In this document: one piece after another, positions 26,097-35,735 of the stretch
Numbering within the stretch: the first letter of the stretch is position 1
How the letters are laid out: each line of letters starts with the position of its first letter
Source of the DNA: Candidatus Zixiibacteriota bacterium
GTDB lineage: Bacteria > Zixibacteria > MSB-5A5 > GN15 > FEB-12
Assembly (NCBI GenBank): GCA_024280215.1
Contig: JAJRQO010000018.1
Span: forward strand, 20,826 to 84,825
Length of the DNA: 64,000 nucleotides
Direction: 5' to 3'
Notes under the pieces: generated by a model
What the model was told of the DNA's origin: nothing
The model's input: the letters and a program-made list of their open reading frames with translations, nothing else
The model's database searches: none
Made by a program: the position numbers and the translations under genes

Positions 26097-27119
26097 CTAT
26101 AAAATCACAAAAAATGCAGTTACAATTGTATTTAATAATGCGAGAGGGAAAAGTACTTTCCAACCAAACGCCATTAACTGGTCATATCTAAAGCGTGGGA
26201 ATGTTGCCCGTAGCCAAATATAGAAGAACATAAAGCAGAAAACTTTTAAGACAAAATAAAGAACTGACAGCATCGGCATAGTATCTAAAAATGGACCGTG
26301 CCATCCGCCAAGGAAAATTGTAGCTCCTACTGCTGAGACAGCAATCATATTTGCATATTCAGCAATAAAGAACATCGAAAATTTCATAGAGGAATATTCC
26401 GTATGATACCCAGCGACTAATTCAGACTCTGCTTCTGGCATATCAAATGGTGCTCTGTTTGTTTCAGCAATTGCACAAGTTAAGAAGAGTATAAATCCTA
26501 ATGGCTGACTAAAAATAAACCAATTCGGTAAGAAACTTACTGTACCCCAAAGTGGAAGCATTTGAAGCTCGACTAATTCACGAAGTGAAAGTGTGTTGGC
26601 GATTATTAGCACACCAACAATAGAAAGTCCATAGCCTACTTCATACGAAATCATCTGAGCTGAAGAACGTACCGCACCCATGATAGAATATTTTGAACCT
26701 GATGACCATCCCGCAAGCACTATACCATAGATACCTAATGAAGTGACCGCAAAGACAAAGAGGACACCAACATTTAAGTCAGAAAGTACAAGAGTAAAAT
26801 CATGTCCGAAGAATGTGTTATCTTTTCCAAATGGTATCACTGCAAATGTTAATATCGCTGGAACAAATGAAATCATCGGAGCAAGCATATAAGTAATCGG
26901 TTCAATATTGGCAGGTTTGATCTCTTCTTTGAAAATCAATTTGAGTCCATCAGCAAGTGGTGTTAAGAGTCCGTATGGCCCCGCTGTGTTCGGTCCCATG
27001 CGATGTTGCATATGACCAACAACTTTACGTTCCAAAAGTGTTGAATAGGCACAGCCAGTGAGGACAGCAGCTACAACAACGACAACTTTTATTGAGGCAA
27101 ACAAAATCATTTCAAGCAT
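26097..27119 (-). CDS. nuoH: NADH-quinone oxidoreductase subunit H
   Basis: A 340-residue membrane subunit with eight or so helices. MQHRMGPNTAGPYGLLTPLADGLKLIFKE and CAIAETNRAPFDMPEAESELVAGYHTEYS are classic NuoH signatures, the latter carrying the conserved glutamates of the E channel at the quinone site. It joins the peripheral and membrane arms. It abuts nuoG directly. Confidence 0.97.
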   Translation of the reverse strand: MLEMILFASIKVVVVVAAVLTGCAYSTLLERKVVGHMQHRMGPNTAGPYGLLTPLADGLKLIFKEEIKPANIEPITYMLAPMISFVPAILTFAVIPFGKDNTFFGHDFTLVLSDLNVGVLFVFAVTSLGIYGIVLAGWSSGSKYSIMGAVRSSAQMISYEVGYGLSIVGVLIIANTLSLRELVELQMLPLWGTVSFLPNWFIFSQPLGFILFLTCAIAETNRAPFDMPEAESELVAGYHTEYSSMKFSMFFIAEYANMIAVSAVGATIFLGGWHGPFLDTMPMLSVLYFVLKVFCFMFFYIWLRATFPRFRYDQLMAFGWKVLFPLALLNTIVTAFFVIL

Positions 27120-29681
27120 CTATTCATCCACCTTACTTATTTTGACTCTATCTATCCGACGTTTCCGCATACATAATGATGTCACTGGTGATGATTGGAA
27201 ATTACGTGGAATAAGCAGAACATCGGAATCAAGTGATTCAGAAATTTTTACAGGTAAAATCAATTTTGAGACTTCAGATTCAACACGTACAGGGTCATTT
27301 TCTTGCATATTGTTTTTAGCCGCTAATTCTTCTGACATCATGAGATATGCTTCTGCGGTAAAATTATTCAATGAAGGAGCTTTTTCTGTTAAGTGACCAC
27401 AATGGTGAGCATCATCAATAATAAATATAGGATGACTAAATTCACCTGTAACATCCTCAGACTCAGCTTTAATATCAAGAAATTCATTTGGTAATTTTAT
27501 TGTCGTGTCAATAGCAAGACATGCTTCGACACCTTTGTCTATACTTTCGACATCAAAAGTTTTATGTTCAAGTTTTTCAGCAATAAGACGGACAATTTCA
27601 TAGGCAGCTTTTGATTCACCAGCTGGTTTGACAGCTTGCTTTGCTGATTGACAAACACCTTCAAGATTGACATAGTCGCCATCATATTCAGCCCAACCTG
27701 CAAGTGGCAGAACAACATCGGCTGCTTCGGTTGTTTCTGTTTCAAACAGATCACAGACAACTAAGAAATCTAATTTATCTAAACTCTCTTTAATAAATTC
27801 TTTATCAGGATAAAGCATCATCGGATTAGAGCCAACAATAAAGAGTCCTTTGATTTCTTCTTTGCGAATATGTGCCATCATACCATCGGTATTCCGAGGT
27901 TCTGATTCTGGATATTCTTCGAAATCATTTTTCAACGCTTCTTTAATCGGAGCAATAGGGTCAGGAAGGATACCAAGTTTTTCAGCACCTTTAGAATTAG
28001 CATAACGAGCTAAAATAGAAATCTGACCTTTAGAGCTTAGTCCAAAGAGTTTATTCATATTTAAAAGAGCTGCGGTAATTATGTCGCGTGCTTTTGAGCG
28101 AGTAACAATTTCACCAACTAAGAATGTAATTTTCTTGCCTTCAGCAATAGAACGAGCTAAGATTTTTAGTTCAGCTTCATCGAGCCCACATAATGCTGAC
28201 GCATCTTTTAATGTCGACGGGACAACATGTTTGATATATTCCGTCGCCATTGAGGCATCAACAACATTTTCTTCAATACCAGCAAGACAAATCGCATTAA
28301 TAGCGGTTTCATCGGTACCAGGAGTATAGACATATTCGATATTGGCAACATCTGCTGATTTCACCGAGTATGGCATCATAGAATAAATTTTTGGTTGGGT
28401 ATAGTTGAACGCTTTGCGGATTCGTAAGTATTCATTTGGATGTTCATGTATTAAGTCTGAACCAAAAGACACGATAACATCAGAATCATCAATTTCAGCA
28501 ATTGAAAATGGCTGTGAACGTAGAACACCAAATGGTGAGTCAGGATTATTCGGAAGCATTCTGTAATCGCCACGGAAATCAATATTGTTTGATTTACAAA
28601 CGGTGCGAATCATTTTTGAAAACGAATAAAGCGAGCGATTGTCAAGCGATGGGGAAATCAATCCACCGATACATACTCGACCAACTGATTCTTTTATATC
28701 ATTATATTTTTTTGCGATAAAGTTAATCGCTTCATCCCATGAAACTTCAACTTGTTTACCATCTTTTTTAATCAAAGGTTTTTGTAAACGGTCAGCAGAA
28801 TTAATAACCTGATACCCATAACGGGTAATATCAGAAATCCAACCATCATCAATAGAATCATTAGTACGAGAAGTAACACGGAAAATTTTATTTTGATGGT
28901 CTTCTTTATAAAAATCAATATTGGAACCTGATGAGTTAAAATTACATAGCGACGGTGTCGTTTTTGTCAACCAGACTCTAATTTTGTAACGCCAATCAGA
29001 ATTTGTTAATGCTCCAACGGGACAAATCTCAACTAAATTACCAGAAAAAGGATTGCATACTTCTCCACCTGGAACTGCGTCGATTTGGGTTATGTTACCC
29101 CGTTCGAAAGCACCGAGGTCATATTCACCAAAGGCTTCTTTATTGGCACGGACACATTTGTAACAGAGGATACATCTATTTCTATTGAGAACAATTTCAG
29201 GACCAATTTTTTTATCATCAAAGGTCGTCGTCATGCTCTCTTCTTTAAAACGAGCTTTCTTAAAATCAAATCGATTGTCATCAACACCATGCTTAAAAGT
29301 CAGATTCTGCAAATCACATTCGCCACCTTTGTCACAGGTCGGACAATCCAGAGGATGATTTAACAGAATAAATTCGAGTACTGCTTTACGACCTTGACGA
29401 ACCTGATCGGAATCTGTTTGGACAACCATGCCGTCCATCGCATCAAGCATACATGAAACCATCAGCTTCGGCATTTTTTCAACTTCGACATAACACATCC
29501 GACATGCACCAACAGATTTTAACTGAGGATGCCAACAGAATGTTGGAATATGAATCCCGACATCTTTAGCAGCCTGTAATACCGTCGTACCTTTTGGTAC
29601 GGTAACAGACTGACCGTCGAGGCTAAATGTAACCGTCGGAACGGAAACTTTTGGTTGATCTTTTTTCACAGCTTCAGACAT
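27120..29681 (-). CDS. nuoG: NADH-quinone oxidoreductase subunit G
   Basis: An 853-residue subunit. N-terminal 2Fe-2S ferredoxin (CWHPQLKSVGACRMCYVEVE), a His-Cys3 4Fe-4S motif (HPLDCPTCDKGGECDLQ) and a second 4Fe-4S set (CILCYKCV with CPVG) are present. The remainder is a molybdopterin-oxidoreductase-like domain (SFGSDLIHEHPNEYLRIRKAF, FIVGSNPMMLYPD, PLAGWAEYDGDYVNLEG). It is in the peripheral arm and carries several clusters of the electron chain. It is adjacent to nuoF with a 2-base gap. Confidence 0.95.
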   Translation of the reverse strand: MSEAVKKDQPKVSVPTVTFSLDGQSVTVPKGTTVLQAAKDVGIHIPTFCWHPQLKSVGACRMCYVEVEKMPKLMVSCMLDAMDGMVVQTDSDQVRQGRKAVLEFILLNHPLDCPTCDKGGECDLQNLTFKHGVDDNRFDFKKARFKEESMTTTFDDKKIGPEIVLNRNRCILCYKCVRANKEAFGEYDLGAFERGNITQIDAVPGGEVCNPFSGNLVEICPVGALTNSDWRYKIRVWLTKTTPSLCNFNSSGSNIDFYKEDHQNKIFRVTSRTNDSIDDGWISDITRYGYQVINSADRLQKPLIKKDGKQVEVSWDEAINFIAKKYNDIKESVGRVCIGGLISPSLDNRSLYSFSKMIRTVCKSNNIDFRGDYRMLPNNPDSPFGVLRSQPFSIAEIDDSDVIVSFGSDLIHEHPNEYLRIRKAFNYTQPKIYSMMPYSVKSADVANIEYVYTPGTDETAINAICLAGIEENVVDASMATEYIKHVVPSTLKDASALCGLDEAELKILARSIAEGKKITFLVGEIVTRSKARDIITAALLNMNKLFGLSSKGQISILARYANSKGAEKLGILPDPIAPIKEALKNDFEEYPESEPRNTDGMMAHIRKEEIKGLFIVGSNPMMLYPDKEFIKESLDKLDFLVVCDLFETETTEAADVVLPLAGWAEYDGDYVNLEGVCQSAKQAVKPAGESKAAYEIVRLIAEKLEHKTFDVESIDKGVEACLAIDTTIKLPNEFLDIKAESEDVTGEFSHPIFIIDDAHHCGHLTEKAPSLNNFTAEAYLMMSEELAAKNNMQENDPVRVESEVSKLILPVKISESLDSDVLLIPRNFQSSPVTSLCMRKRRIDRVKISKVDE

Positions 29682-29683
29682 AT

Positions 29684-31018
29684 TTATTTAAACTCAAAGT
29701 TTGATTTAACCATACATTTTTTGTGGTCAATATGATATTGCCATTCGTCACGATACAAACGCAAAGCAGATTGAATCGGCATAACCGCAGCATCACCTAA
29801 TGGACAAATAGTACGTCCTAATATATTTCCACAGACTTCTTCCATTTTTTCCAAATCACCAGCTTCACCTTGCCCTGCCTCGATACGATTAATCATTTGT
29901 TCAAGCCAAGCAGTACCTTCACGACAAGGAGTACATTTCCCACATGATTCATGACGGAAGAAATGTATAAGTTTTTTTAGAATCCAAACAATACAAGTAT
30001 TCTCATTGAAAACAATAATCGCACCAGAACCAAGCATCGAATCTTTTTCTTGGAGGGATTCATAATCAAGGGCAACATCAATCATATCAGGGAGTAAAAA
30101 CGGCGTTGATGCACCACCAGGGATAACACCTTTGAGAGGTACATCACCAAGCATTCCCCCACCATAGTCGGGGTTATAAATCATATCTTTTAAATTAAAG
30201 CCTAAAGGAACTTCAAAATTACCAGGACGATTGACATGACCAGAGAGAGAAAACAGTTTAGAACCTTTAGATTTCTCCGTACCAATAGATGCGTACCATT
30301 CGGCACCACGATTTATAATATGCGGAACAGCCGCAAGTGATTCAACATTATTTACAATAGTTGGCGAGGCGTAGAGACCTTCAATAGCTGGAAATGGTGG
30401 ACGCATCCGAGATTGACCACGTTCACCTTCAATTGAATTCAGCAATGCAGTTTCTTCACCACAAATATATGCTCCGCCACCTGTATGAACAATCATATCT
30501 AAATCATAGCCAGAGCCATAAACATTTTTTCCAAGATGACCTTTAGCGTAGGCTTCTTCCATGGCAGCTTCCATCTTGTCAATACAATGGTCGAACTCAC
30601 CACGGATATAAATAAACATCAAATGACATCCGATAGCATAAGCACCAATTGCCATACCTTCAATAATAGCATGCGGGTCACGCTCCATGAGGACTCTATC
30701 TTTACAAGTACCAGGTTCGGACTCATCAGCATTGCAAACCATATATCGAGCTTTTGGAGAATCTTTCGGCACAAATGACCACTTCAAACCAGTTGGGAAC
30801 CCAGCACCACCACGACCACGAAGCCCTGATGCTTTTACTGTATTGATCAGATCTTCTCTTGAAATACCTTCCAAAACTTTTTTCCATGCTTTGTAACCAC
30901 CACGGGAAACAAAAGTATCAATCTCACATTGTTTTGAATCTTCTACATATTGGAAGAGATGTAGATTTTCATCTTTGGCGGCGATATCCGCATTTGTTAT
31001 GACAGGTGAATAATGCAT
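29684..31018 (-). CDS. nuoF: NADH-quinone oxidoreductase subunit F
   Basis: A 444-residue subunit that oxidises NADH. It has the FMN/NADH site GLRGRGGAGFPTGLKWSF, NADESEPGTCKDR, GAYICGEETALLNSIEG, and the N3 4Fe-4S motif ESCGKCTPCREG with a distal Cys in GRTICPLGD. Its start overlaps the nuoE stop by one base. Together with NuoE and NuoG it forms the NADH-dehydrogenase module, so the enzyme probably takes NADH rather than ferredoxin or F420H2. Confidence 0.97.
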   Translation of the reverse strand: MHYSPVITNADIAAKDENLHLFQYVEDSKQCEIDTFVSRGGYKAWKKVLEGISREDLINTVKASGLRGRGGAGFPTGLKWSFVPKDSPKARYMVCNADESEPGTCKDRVLMERDPHAIIEGMAIGAYAIGCHLMFIYIRGEFDHCIDKMEAAMEEAYAKGHLGKNVYGSGYDLDMIVHTGGGAYICGEETALLNSIEGERGQSRMRPPFPAIEGLYASPTIVNNVESLAAVPHIINRGAEWYASIGTEKSKGSKLFSLSGHVNRPGNFEVPLGFNLKDMIYNPDYGGGMLGDVPLKGVIPGGASTPFLLPDMIDVALDYESLQEKDSMLGSGAIIVFNENTCIVWILKKLIHFFRHESCGKCTPCREGTAWLEQMINRIEAGQGEAGDLEKMEEVCGNILGRTICPLGDAAVMPIQSALRLYRDEWQYHIDHKKCMVKSNFEFK

Positions 31019-31497
31019 CAGTCTTTTTTCGCCTTTAAGTCATCAATAAGTTTATCTAATTTTGTAGCATCTAAATTTTCATGGTATTCCATGTTGACCT
31101 GCACCATTGGAGCAGTCGCACATGCACCGAGACATTCTACAGCAATAAGTGAAAATTGATTATCATCTGTTGTCTCGCCAAGTTTTATATCTAATTTGTT
31201 TTCAAGATGTGTAATCATCGAATCAGAACCACGCAAGGCACATGAGATATTGTTACACACTTGTAAAAGATATTTACCACGAGGTTTTTTCGGGAACATT
31301 GTATAAAATGTAGCCGCCTCAGCAATCTCTACCATTGGCACGCCGATAACTTTTGAAATCTCTTTATAAATCGCTTCGTCAACATGACCAATTTGGCGAT
31401 ATGCAACAGTCCAAGCTGGAAGAATCGCAGATTTCTTACGAGGATACCGAACAGCTTTTGCTTTTATTTTCGCAATAGAGTCTTCAGTCAAGATCAT
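31018..31497 (-). CDS. nuoE: NADH-quinone oxidoreductase subunit E
   Basis: A 159-residue thioredoxin-fold subunit holding the N1a 2Fe-2S cluster. The four ligands are in CNNISC and CLGACATAPMVQVN. An N-terminal helical domain (KKSAILPAWTVAYRQIGHVDE, AATFYTMF) is typical. It overlaps nuoD by four bases. Confidence 0.96.
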   Translation of the reverse strand: MILTEDSIAKIKAKAVRYPRKKSAILPAWTVAYRQIGHVDEAIYKEISKVIGVPMVEIAEAATFYTMFPKKPRGKYLLQVCNNISCALRGSDSMITHLENKLDIKLGETTDDNQFSLIAVECLGACATAPMVQVNMEYHENLDATKLDKLIDDLKAKKD

Positions 31498-32669
31498 CTG
31501 TCAACTTCTCCTAATACAATATCAATCGAACCGATTGCACAAACGACATCGGCAAACATATTACCTTCACACATTTTTGGTAAGGCAGCTAAGTTTATAA
31601 ATGATGGTGGGCGAACCCGAACACGATGCGGCTTGTTTGTACCATCAGCTGAGATAAAGAACCCTATCTCACCTTTACCAGACTCAATTGCCTGATAGAC
31701 AGCACCAACAGGAGTTTTGAATCCTTCAGTAATTATTTTAAAGTGGAAAATCATCGATTCCATTTTATATAAAATATCTTCCTTTGGAGGAAGGACAATT
31801 CCTGGGACATGTGCTCGATAAGGACCTTCTGGCATACCATCTAAGGCTTGTTCCATAATTCGCATCGATTGCTTAATTTCTTCTATACGAATTAAGTAAC
31901 GATCATAGGCATCACCATTTTTACCAAGAGGAACTTCAAAATCAAACTTTTCATAACTTGAATATGGATTCGCTTTTCTTAAATCCTGATTGACACCAGA
32001 ACCACGAAGCAGAGGACCAGAAAGTGACAAGTTGATTGCTTCTTCGGCAGAAAGAACGCCAACGCCTTTAGTTCTATTTATAAAAATCTCATTATTGGTA
32101 AGCAATGTTTCGTAATCAACTAATCCAGCTTTAATAGTCTTAATAACTTTGCGGATACCTTTATCAAAATCTTTTGGAATATCCTGAGCCAAGCCACCGA
32201 TACGAATATATGTCGTCATCATCCGTTGTCCACCAACCGCTTCATACATATCCATAATAGATTCACGGTCACGGAAAGCATAGAGTAGCATAGACATCGC
32301 ACCCAAATCAAGAGCATGAGTACCAAGCCAAACAAGATGAGAATTAATACGAGTAAGCTCAGCTAAACAGACACGAACCCATTGTACTTTTTCAGGAATG
32401 TCAATTTCCATCAGCTTTTCAACAGCAAGACAAAACCCAAGATTGTTTGACATCGGAGCAAGATAATCCATACGGTCAGTACATGGAATAGCTTTGTAGT
32501 ACAACTTATCTTCCATTGTTTTTTCGATACCCGTATGTAAATAGCCTAAGACAGGTTCAGCTTTGACAACAGTTTCACCGTCTAATTCCAAGACCACCCG
32601 CAGAACACCATGTGTCGACGGATGTTGAGGTCCCATATTGAGCGTGACTGTTTTCGAGACATTGCTCAT
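31494..32669 (-). CDS. nuoD: NADH-quinone oxidoreductase subunit D
   Basis: A 391-residue subunit lining the quinone site. It starts with MGPQHPSTHGVLR, whose histidine hydrogen-bonds quinone, and contains GYLHTGIEK, NSHLVWLGTHALDLGA and the C-terminal FADVVCAIGSIDIVLGEVDR. It is separate from nuoC, not fused as in E. coli. GAGGTGA precedes the ATG, and its start overlaps the end of nuoC by four bases. Confidence 0.97.
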   Translation of the reverse strand: MSNVSKTVTLNMGPQHPSTHGVLRVVLELDGETVVKAEPVLGYLHTGIEKTMEDKLYYKAIPCTDRMDYLAPMSNNLGFCLAVEKLMEIDIPEKVQWVRVCLAELTRINSHLVWLGTHALDLGAMSMLLYAFRDRESIMDMYEAVGGQRMMTTYIRIGGLAQDIPKDFDKGIRKVIKTIKAGLVDYETLLTNNEIFINRTKGVGVLSAEEAINLSLSGPLLRGSGVNQDLRKANPYSSYEKFDFEVPLGKNGDAYDRYLIRIEEIKQSMRIMEQALDGMPEGPYRAHVPGIVLPPKEDILYKMESMIFHFKIITEGFKTPVGAVYQAIESGKGEIGFFISADGTNKPHRVRVRPPSFINLAALPKMCEGNMFADVVCAIGSIDIVLGEVDR

Positions 32670-33181
32670 TTAATCACCTCAGGTGGATCATCTAAATTCC
32701 ATGTGAATTTTGGTTGTTCCCATGTAAGCGGGAAATCTTTACGCAATGGGTGACCATCAAGTTCATCGGCTGTCAGAATTTTTGTCAAATTAGGATGACC
32801 TTCAAAATTGATACCCATCATGTCGAATACTTCACGCTCCATCCAGTTAGCACCATCCCATAAATCAATAAGAGATTTCACCGATGGATTCTCACCATCA
32901 AGACGGACTTTCAAGAAAAAACGATAGCTGTGTCCGATTGAATACAAGTTGTAGACAACTTCAAACCGACCATTTTTCTCTTCTGCGTGATTTAACCAAT
33001 CAAGCGAGGTTATATCGGATAGAAACTTCATATCTAAATCCGAATCAGCAAGCAGACCTTCACAGATAGCATAGAGTGAATCAGGTTTTATATAGTAAGA
33101 GACATCGCCACGGAATTTATCTTCCTTGATGACATCATCTTTAAAGTTCTTATTAAAAAATTCTCTTAGTTTATCTTCCAT
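32666..33181 (-). CDS. nuoC: NADH-quinone oxidoreductase subunit C
   Basis: A 171-residue subunit of the 30-kDa family. The signature WMEREVFDMMGINFEGHPNLTKILTADELDGHPLRKDFPL (split here: EREVFDMMGINFEGHP and HPLRKDFPL) is near the C-terminus. It is a scaffold in the connecting module. A 41-base gap separates it from nuoB. Confidence 0.96.
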   Translation of the reverse strand: MEDKLREFFNKNFKDDVIKEDKFRGDVSYYIKPDSLYAICEGLLADSDLDMKFLSDITSLDWLNHAEEKNGRFEVVYNLYSIGHSYRFFLKVRLDGENPSVKSLIDLWDGANWMEREVFDMMGINFEGHPNLTKILTADELDGHPLRKDFPLTWEQPKFTWNLDDPPEVIK

Positions 33182-33222
33182 ACAACCTTGTTCTAAAATT
33201 CACAAATATCTATTTAAAAAAA

Positions 33223-33729
33223 TTATTTACTGAGTTCACGACCCCATTCAGGGCGACTATCTTTCAGAGATTCTTTTTCAACTTGTTTAAACAATGTTAA
33301 AATACCATCAAGCAATTGCTCAGGCCTTGGTGGACATCCAGGGATATATACATCAACTGGAATAATTCGGTCAACCCCTTGTACAATTGCATAGTTATTA
33401 AAAACACCGCCACAAGATGCACAAGCACCCATCGAAATAACCCACTTAGGGTTTGGCATTTGTTCATAAAGCGTTTTGACCACTGGAGCCATTTTTTGAG
33501 AAACTCGACCCGCAACAATCATCAAATCAGCTTGTCTTGGAGATGGTCTCATTACTTCCATACCAAAACGGGCAACATCAAAGTGAGGTCCAAAAGTGGA
33601 AATCATCTCAATAGCACAGCAAGCAAGTCCAAAGCCAAGCGGCCACATAGAACGTTTGTGTGCCCAGTTGACCATCTTGTCAAGTGATGTCAATATAATC
33701 GAATCTGGTATTTTCTCTTCTAATCCCAC
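33223..33729 (-). CDS. nuoB: NADH-quinone oxidoreductase subunit B
   Basis: A 168-residue subunit carrying cluster N2, with adjacent cysteines in LACCAIEMI, then GACASCGG and [13 protein letters not shown]. The start is GTG at 33729, 7 bases after GAGGAG, within the end of nuoA (10-base overlap). Confidence 0.97.
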   Translation of the reverse strand: MGLEEKIPDSIILTSLDKMVNWAHKRSMWPLGFGLACCAIEMISTFGPHFDVARFGMEVMRPSPRQADLMIVAGRVSQKMAPVVKTLYEQMPNPKWVISMGACASCGGVFNNYAIVQGVDRIIPVDVYIPGCPPRPEQLLDGILTLFKQVEKESLKDSRPEWGRELSK

Positions 33730-34082
33730 TTGAGGGCTCCTCTACCAAGTACATAAAAATAACCTACTAATAGTATTACGACAAAAACGCAAATTTCGAT
33801 AAGTCCAAACATCCCTAATTCACGTGCCATAACTGCGTATGGGTATAAAAAGATAACTTCAATATCAAAAAGTATAAATAAAATTGCGACTAAAAAGAAT
33901 TTAACTTGAACTGGTTCTTTAGTTGTACCGACAGGTTCAACACCACATTCGTATGGTTCAAACTTTTTGGCAAGTTTTGTTTTTCTTCCAATCTTAGCAG
34001 ATAAGAAGATAAAAACAACCGACAAAAAGACACCGACTGCCATCAGTAAAAGAATTGGGAAAAAAGTTTCAAACAAAGTCAA
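33720..34082 (-). CDS. nuoA: NADH-quinone oxidoreductase subunit A, TTG start
   Basis: A 120-residue subunit with three helices and the NuoA signature [13 protein letters not shown], followed by [21 protein letters not shown]. No ATG is available: an in-frame TGA lies 12 bases upstream of the first TTG (34082). AAGGA is only 3 bases before that TTG but 9 before a second TTG at 34076, which may be the real start and would give MFETFFP. First gene of the operon, about 25 bases after the predicted transcription start. Confidence 0.95.
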   Translation of the reverse strand: MTLFETFFPILLLMAVGVFLSVVFIFLSAKIGRKTKLAKKFEPYECGVEPVGTTKEPVQVKFFLVAILFILFDIEVIFLYPYAVMARELGMFGLIEICVFVVILLVGYFYVLGRGALKWD

Positions 34083-34106
34083 AGTTCCTTTTCAAATAAT
34101 TCCCCA

Positions 34107-34135
34107 ACTTTAGCGAATATCTGTCTACTTGTCAA
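34107..34135 (-). promoter_or_regulatory. Sigma70-like promoter of the nuo operon
   Basis: On the minus strand TTGACA (34135-34130), a 17-base spacer and TAAAGT (34112-34107) lie 25 bases upstream of the nuoA start. The rest of the gap to 34276 is A/T-rich, and I see no other element in it. Confidence 0.6.
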
Positions 34136-34276
34136 GTTTTTATTGAATGAAAGATGATATAATTATTATCAAATTTTCAATTCGTTAAAACAATGATAAA
34201 CTGGTGGTACAATTATGGATAATGAATATGATGTTTGATGGAGTTTGTGAATTAAATAATTTAAGGCAATTTTAGA

Positions 34277-34684
34277 CTAATCTCTAATCTGAACACTGAA
34301 ACCGTCTGGTAAAAGCTTATTTTCGATAAAAAGCTCGAAGATAGATTCATCAAACCGCCCGTATGCTGTGGAGATACTCATAGCAGATAATGTTTTATGC
34401 TGAAAATCAAACCGAAACCATCCCCCACCTTTAATTTGAACTGTTTTGTCAGTAATCATAAACATATCGGGCTGTTTCTGCCATTCACAATCAATATTTT
34501 GCTCATGACAGAGTTTTTCTACAAGTTGAGCATGATAATTATATGGATGGAGAGGGCCAAATATTAAAAAATGTTCGATAGGGCTTGAAAGGAGTACAAA
34601 TTTACATTCGAGAATTGTTTGTAATTCTTGTGAATGTTTAAAAACTTTTGAATCTTGAAGTAAGTCAATAGTTGTCAGTTTCAT
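34277..34684 (-). CDS. Janus/Ocnus (14-kDa phosphohistidine phosphatase)-like protein
   Basis: A 135-residue protein. The second half resembles the PHPT1/Janus family: YNYHAQLVEKL matches the catalytic-histidine helix (YHADIYDKV in the human enzyme, recalled), followed by a cysteine-containing strand, then IKGGGWFRFDFQHKTLSAMSISTAYGR, similar to GGGRI...SMAYG. This family removes phosphate from phosphohistidine or phospholysine in animals; bacterial members are uncommon. The N-terminal 45 residues do not match what I remember. It is the last gene of the long minus-strand run, 7 bases after the PHP gene. The assignment is by eye and should be tested. Confidence 0.6.
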   Translation of the reverse strand: MKLTTIDLLQDSKVFKHSQELQTILECKFVLLSSPIEHFLIFGPLHPYNYHAQLVEKLCHEQNIDCEWQKQPDMFMITDKTVQIKGGGWFRFDFQHKTLSAMSISTAYGRFDESIFELFIENKLLPDGFSVQIRD

Positions 34685-34691
34685 TTATATG

Positions 34692-35735
34692 TTAAGCGAC
34701 CCGAATATGATTTGAAAATATCCAGCCCCTTTTCCCTTTCCATGCTTCAATGCGATAGACACCGCTTTGTAAATTTGCGTATTCAAAATAGTCCGTTTCA
34801 GTTTCTAAAATATATCTTCCGTTATGAATCAACTTAATAGTCGCTTTAGATGGTAGCTTTGATATCAACTTTCCATTTTCTGTAGATGACAATGTTCCAC
34901 CAGAGATTACTTTTTCAGAGTTGTTTTGAGCATAAAATTCAAACTTGTCAGCATTGCCCCATCTTGTGTTTGAGATATAGACCCGACAATCAAATATCGC
35001 ATCGTATAGCTGTTTTTTTGCTACTTTAAAGTCATTTGACATCTTTTCAGGCAGGATAACATGCGTTCTCAGACACTTAAAATGTACTTTATATGGAAAT
35101 ATCTCAATTTTCAACGGACCTATATGCACAGGAAAGGCATGAGCGTCAACTCCAGCAATACCGACCATCTTCTCTTTGATGTTATATTCGTCCCAAATTT
35201 TAAGTATACGATCTGTTGGTCCAACCATTGATTTACGAGGTGATAGTGACATCGGAAGTTTGTTATAGCGAGTGAGCTTTTCCATCCATTCAGACATCTG
35301 ATTCCAGATTTCTATACCATTAAAGCCGACCGCATTCCAGTCTCGCCACGGATATGGAGGGTACTGCTCTAAGTTTGTTCTGATTTCATCAGGATGTGCC
35401 AAGATGCCAAGAGCTTTGTCTGTTGCTCCTGCTGTGACATATTCGGCGGCTTTCATTTCATTTGGATAGACTTTTGGAGAATCAAATAATAAGTAATGGT
35501 GTTCGTCAGCTTCGTCGTTATGCTCATAACCAATCACGACCAACATATCACCGTAGAGTCCTTCGTGACCATTCTCTCGATTTGAAAGAGTCATATGGTC
35601 AGCAAACATCATAAAATCGAGCTTGGTATCTTTACCAATCGCTATAACATCTTCCACGATTTTAGTTCCATCAGACTCGGTCGTATGAATATGCACCGCA
35701 CCTGAATATTGAAAATAATCACCAACTTTACGCAT
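34692..35735 (-). CDS. PHP-domain metallohydrolase
   Basis: A 347-residue protein with PHP motifs: YSGAVHIHTTESDG (HxH pair), DFMMFADHM, GYEHNDEADEHHYLLF, LAHPDE and AGVDAHAF, which together supply a polynuclear metal site. It is similar to CehA/McbA-type or TrpH-like phosphoesterases. The C-terminal 90 residues (GTLSSTENGKLISKL, RYILETETDYFEY, YRIEAWKGKRGWIFSNHIRV) form a beta sandwich seen at the end of such proteins. Substrate unknown. It overlaps the MFS gene by 8 bases, so translation is probably coupled. Confidence 0.8.
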   Translation of the reverse strand: MRKVGDYFQYSGAVHIHTTESDGTKIVEDVIAIGKDTKLDFMMFADHMTLSNRENGHEGLYGDMLVVIGYEHNDEADEHHYLLFDSPKVYPNEMKAAEYVTAGATDKALGILAHPDEIRTNLEQYPPYPWRDWNAVGFNGIEIWNQMSEWMEKLTRYNKLPMSLSPRKSMVGPTDRILKIWDEYNIKEKMVGIAGVDAHAFPVHIGPLKIEIFPYKVHFKCLRTHVILPEKMSNDFKVAKKQLYDAIFDCRVYISNTRWGNADKFEFYAQNNSEKVISGGTLSSTENGKLISKLPSKATIKLIHNGRYILETETDYFEYANLQSGVYRIEAWKGKRGWIFSNHIRVA

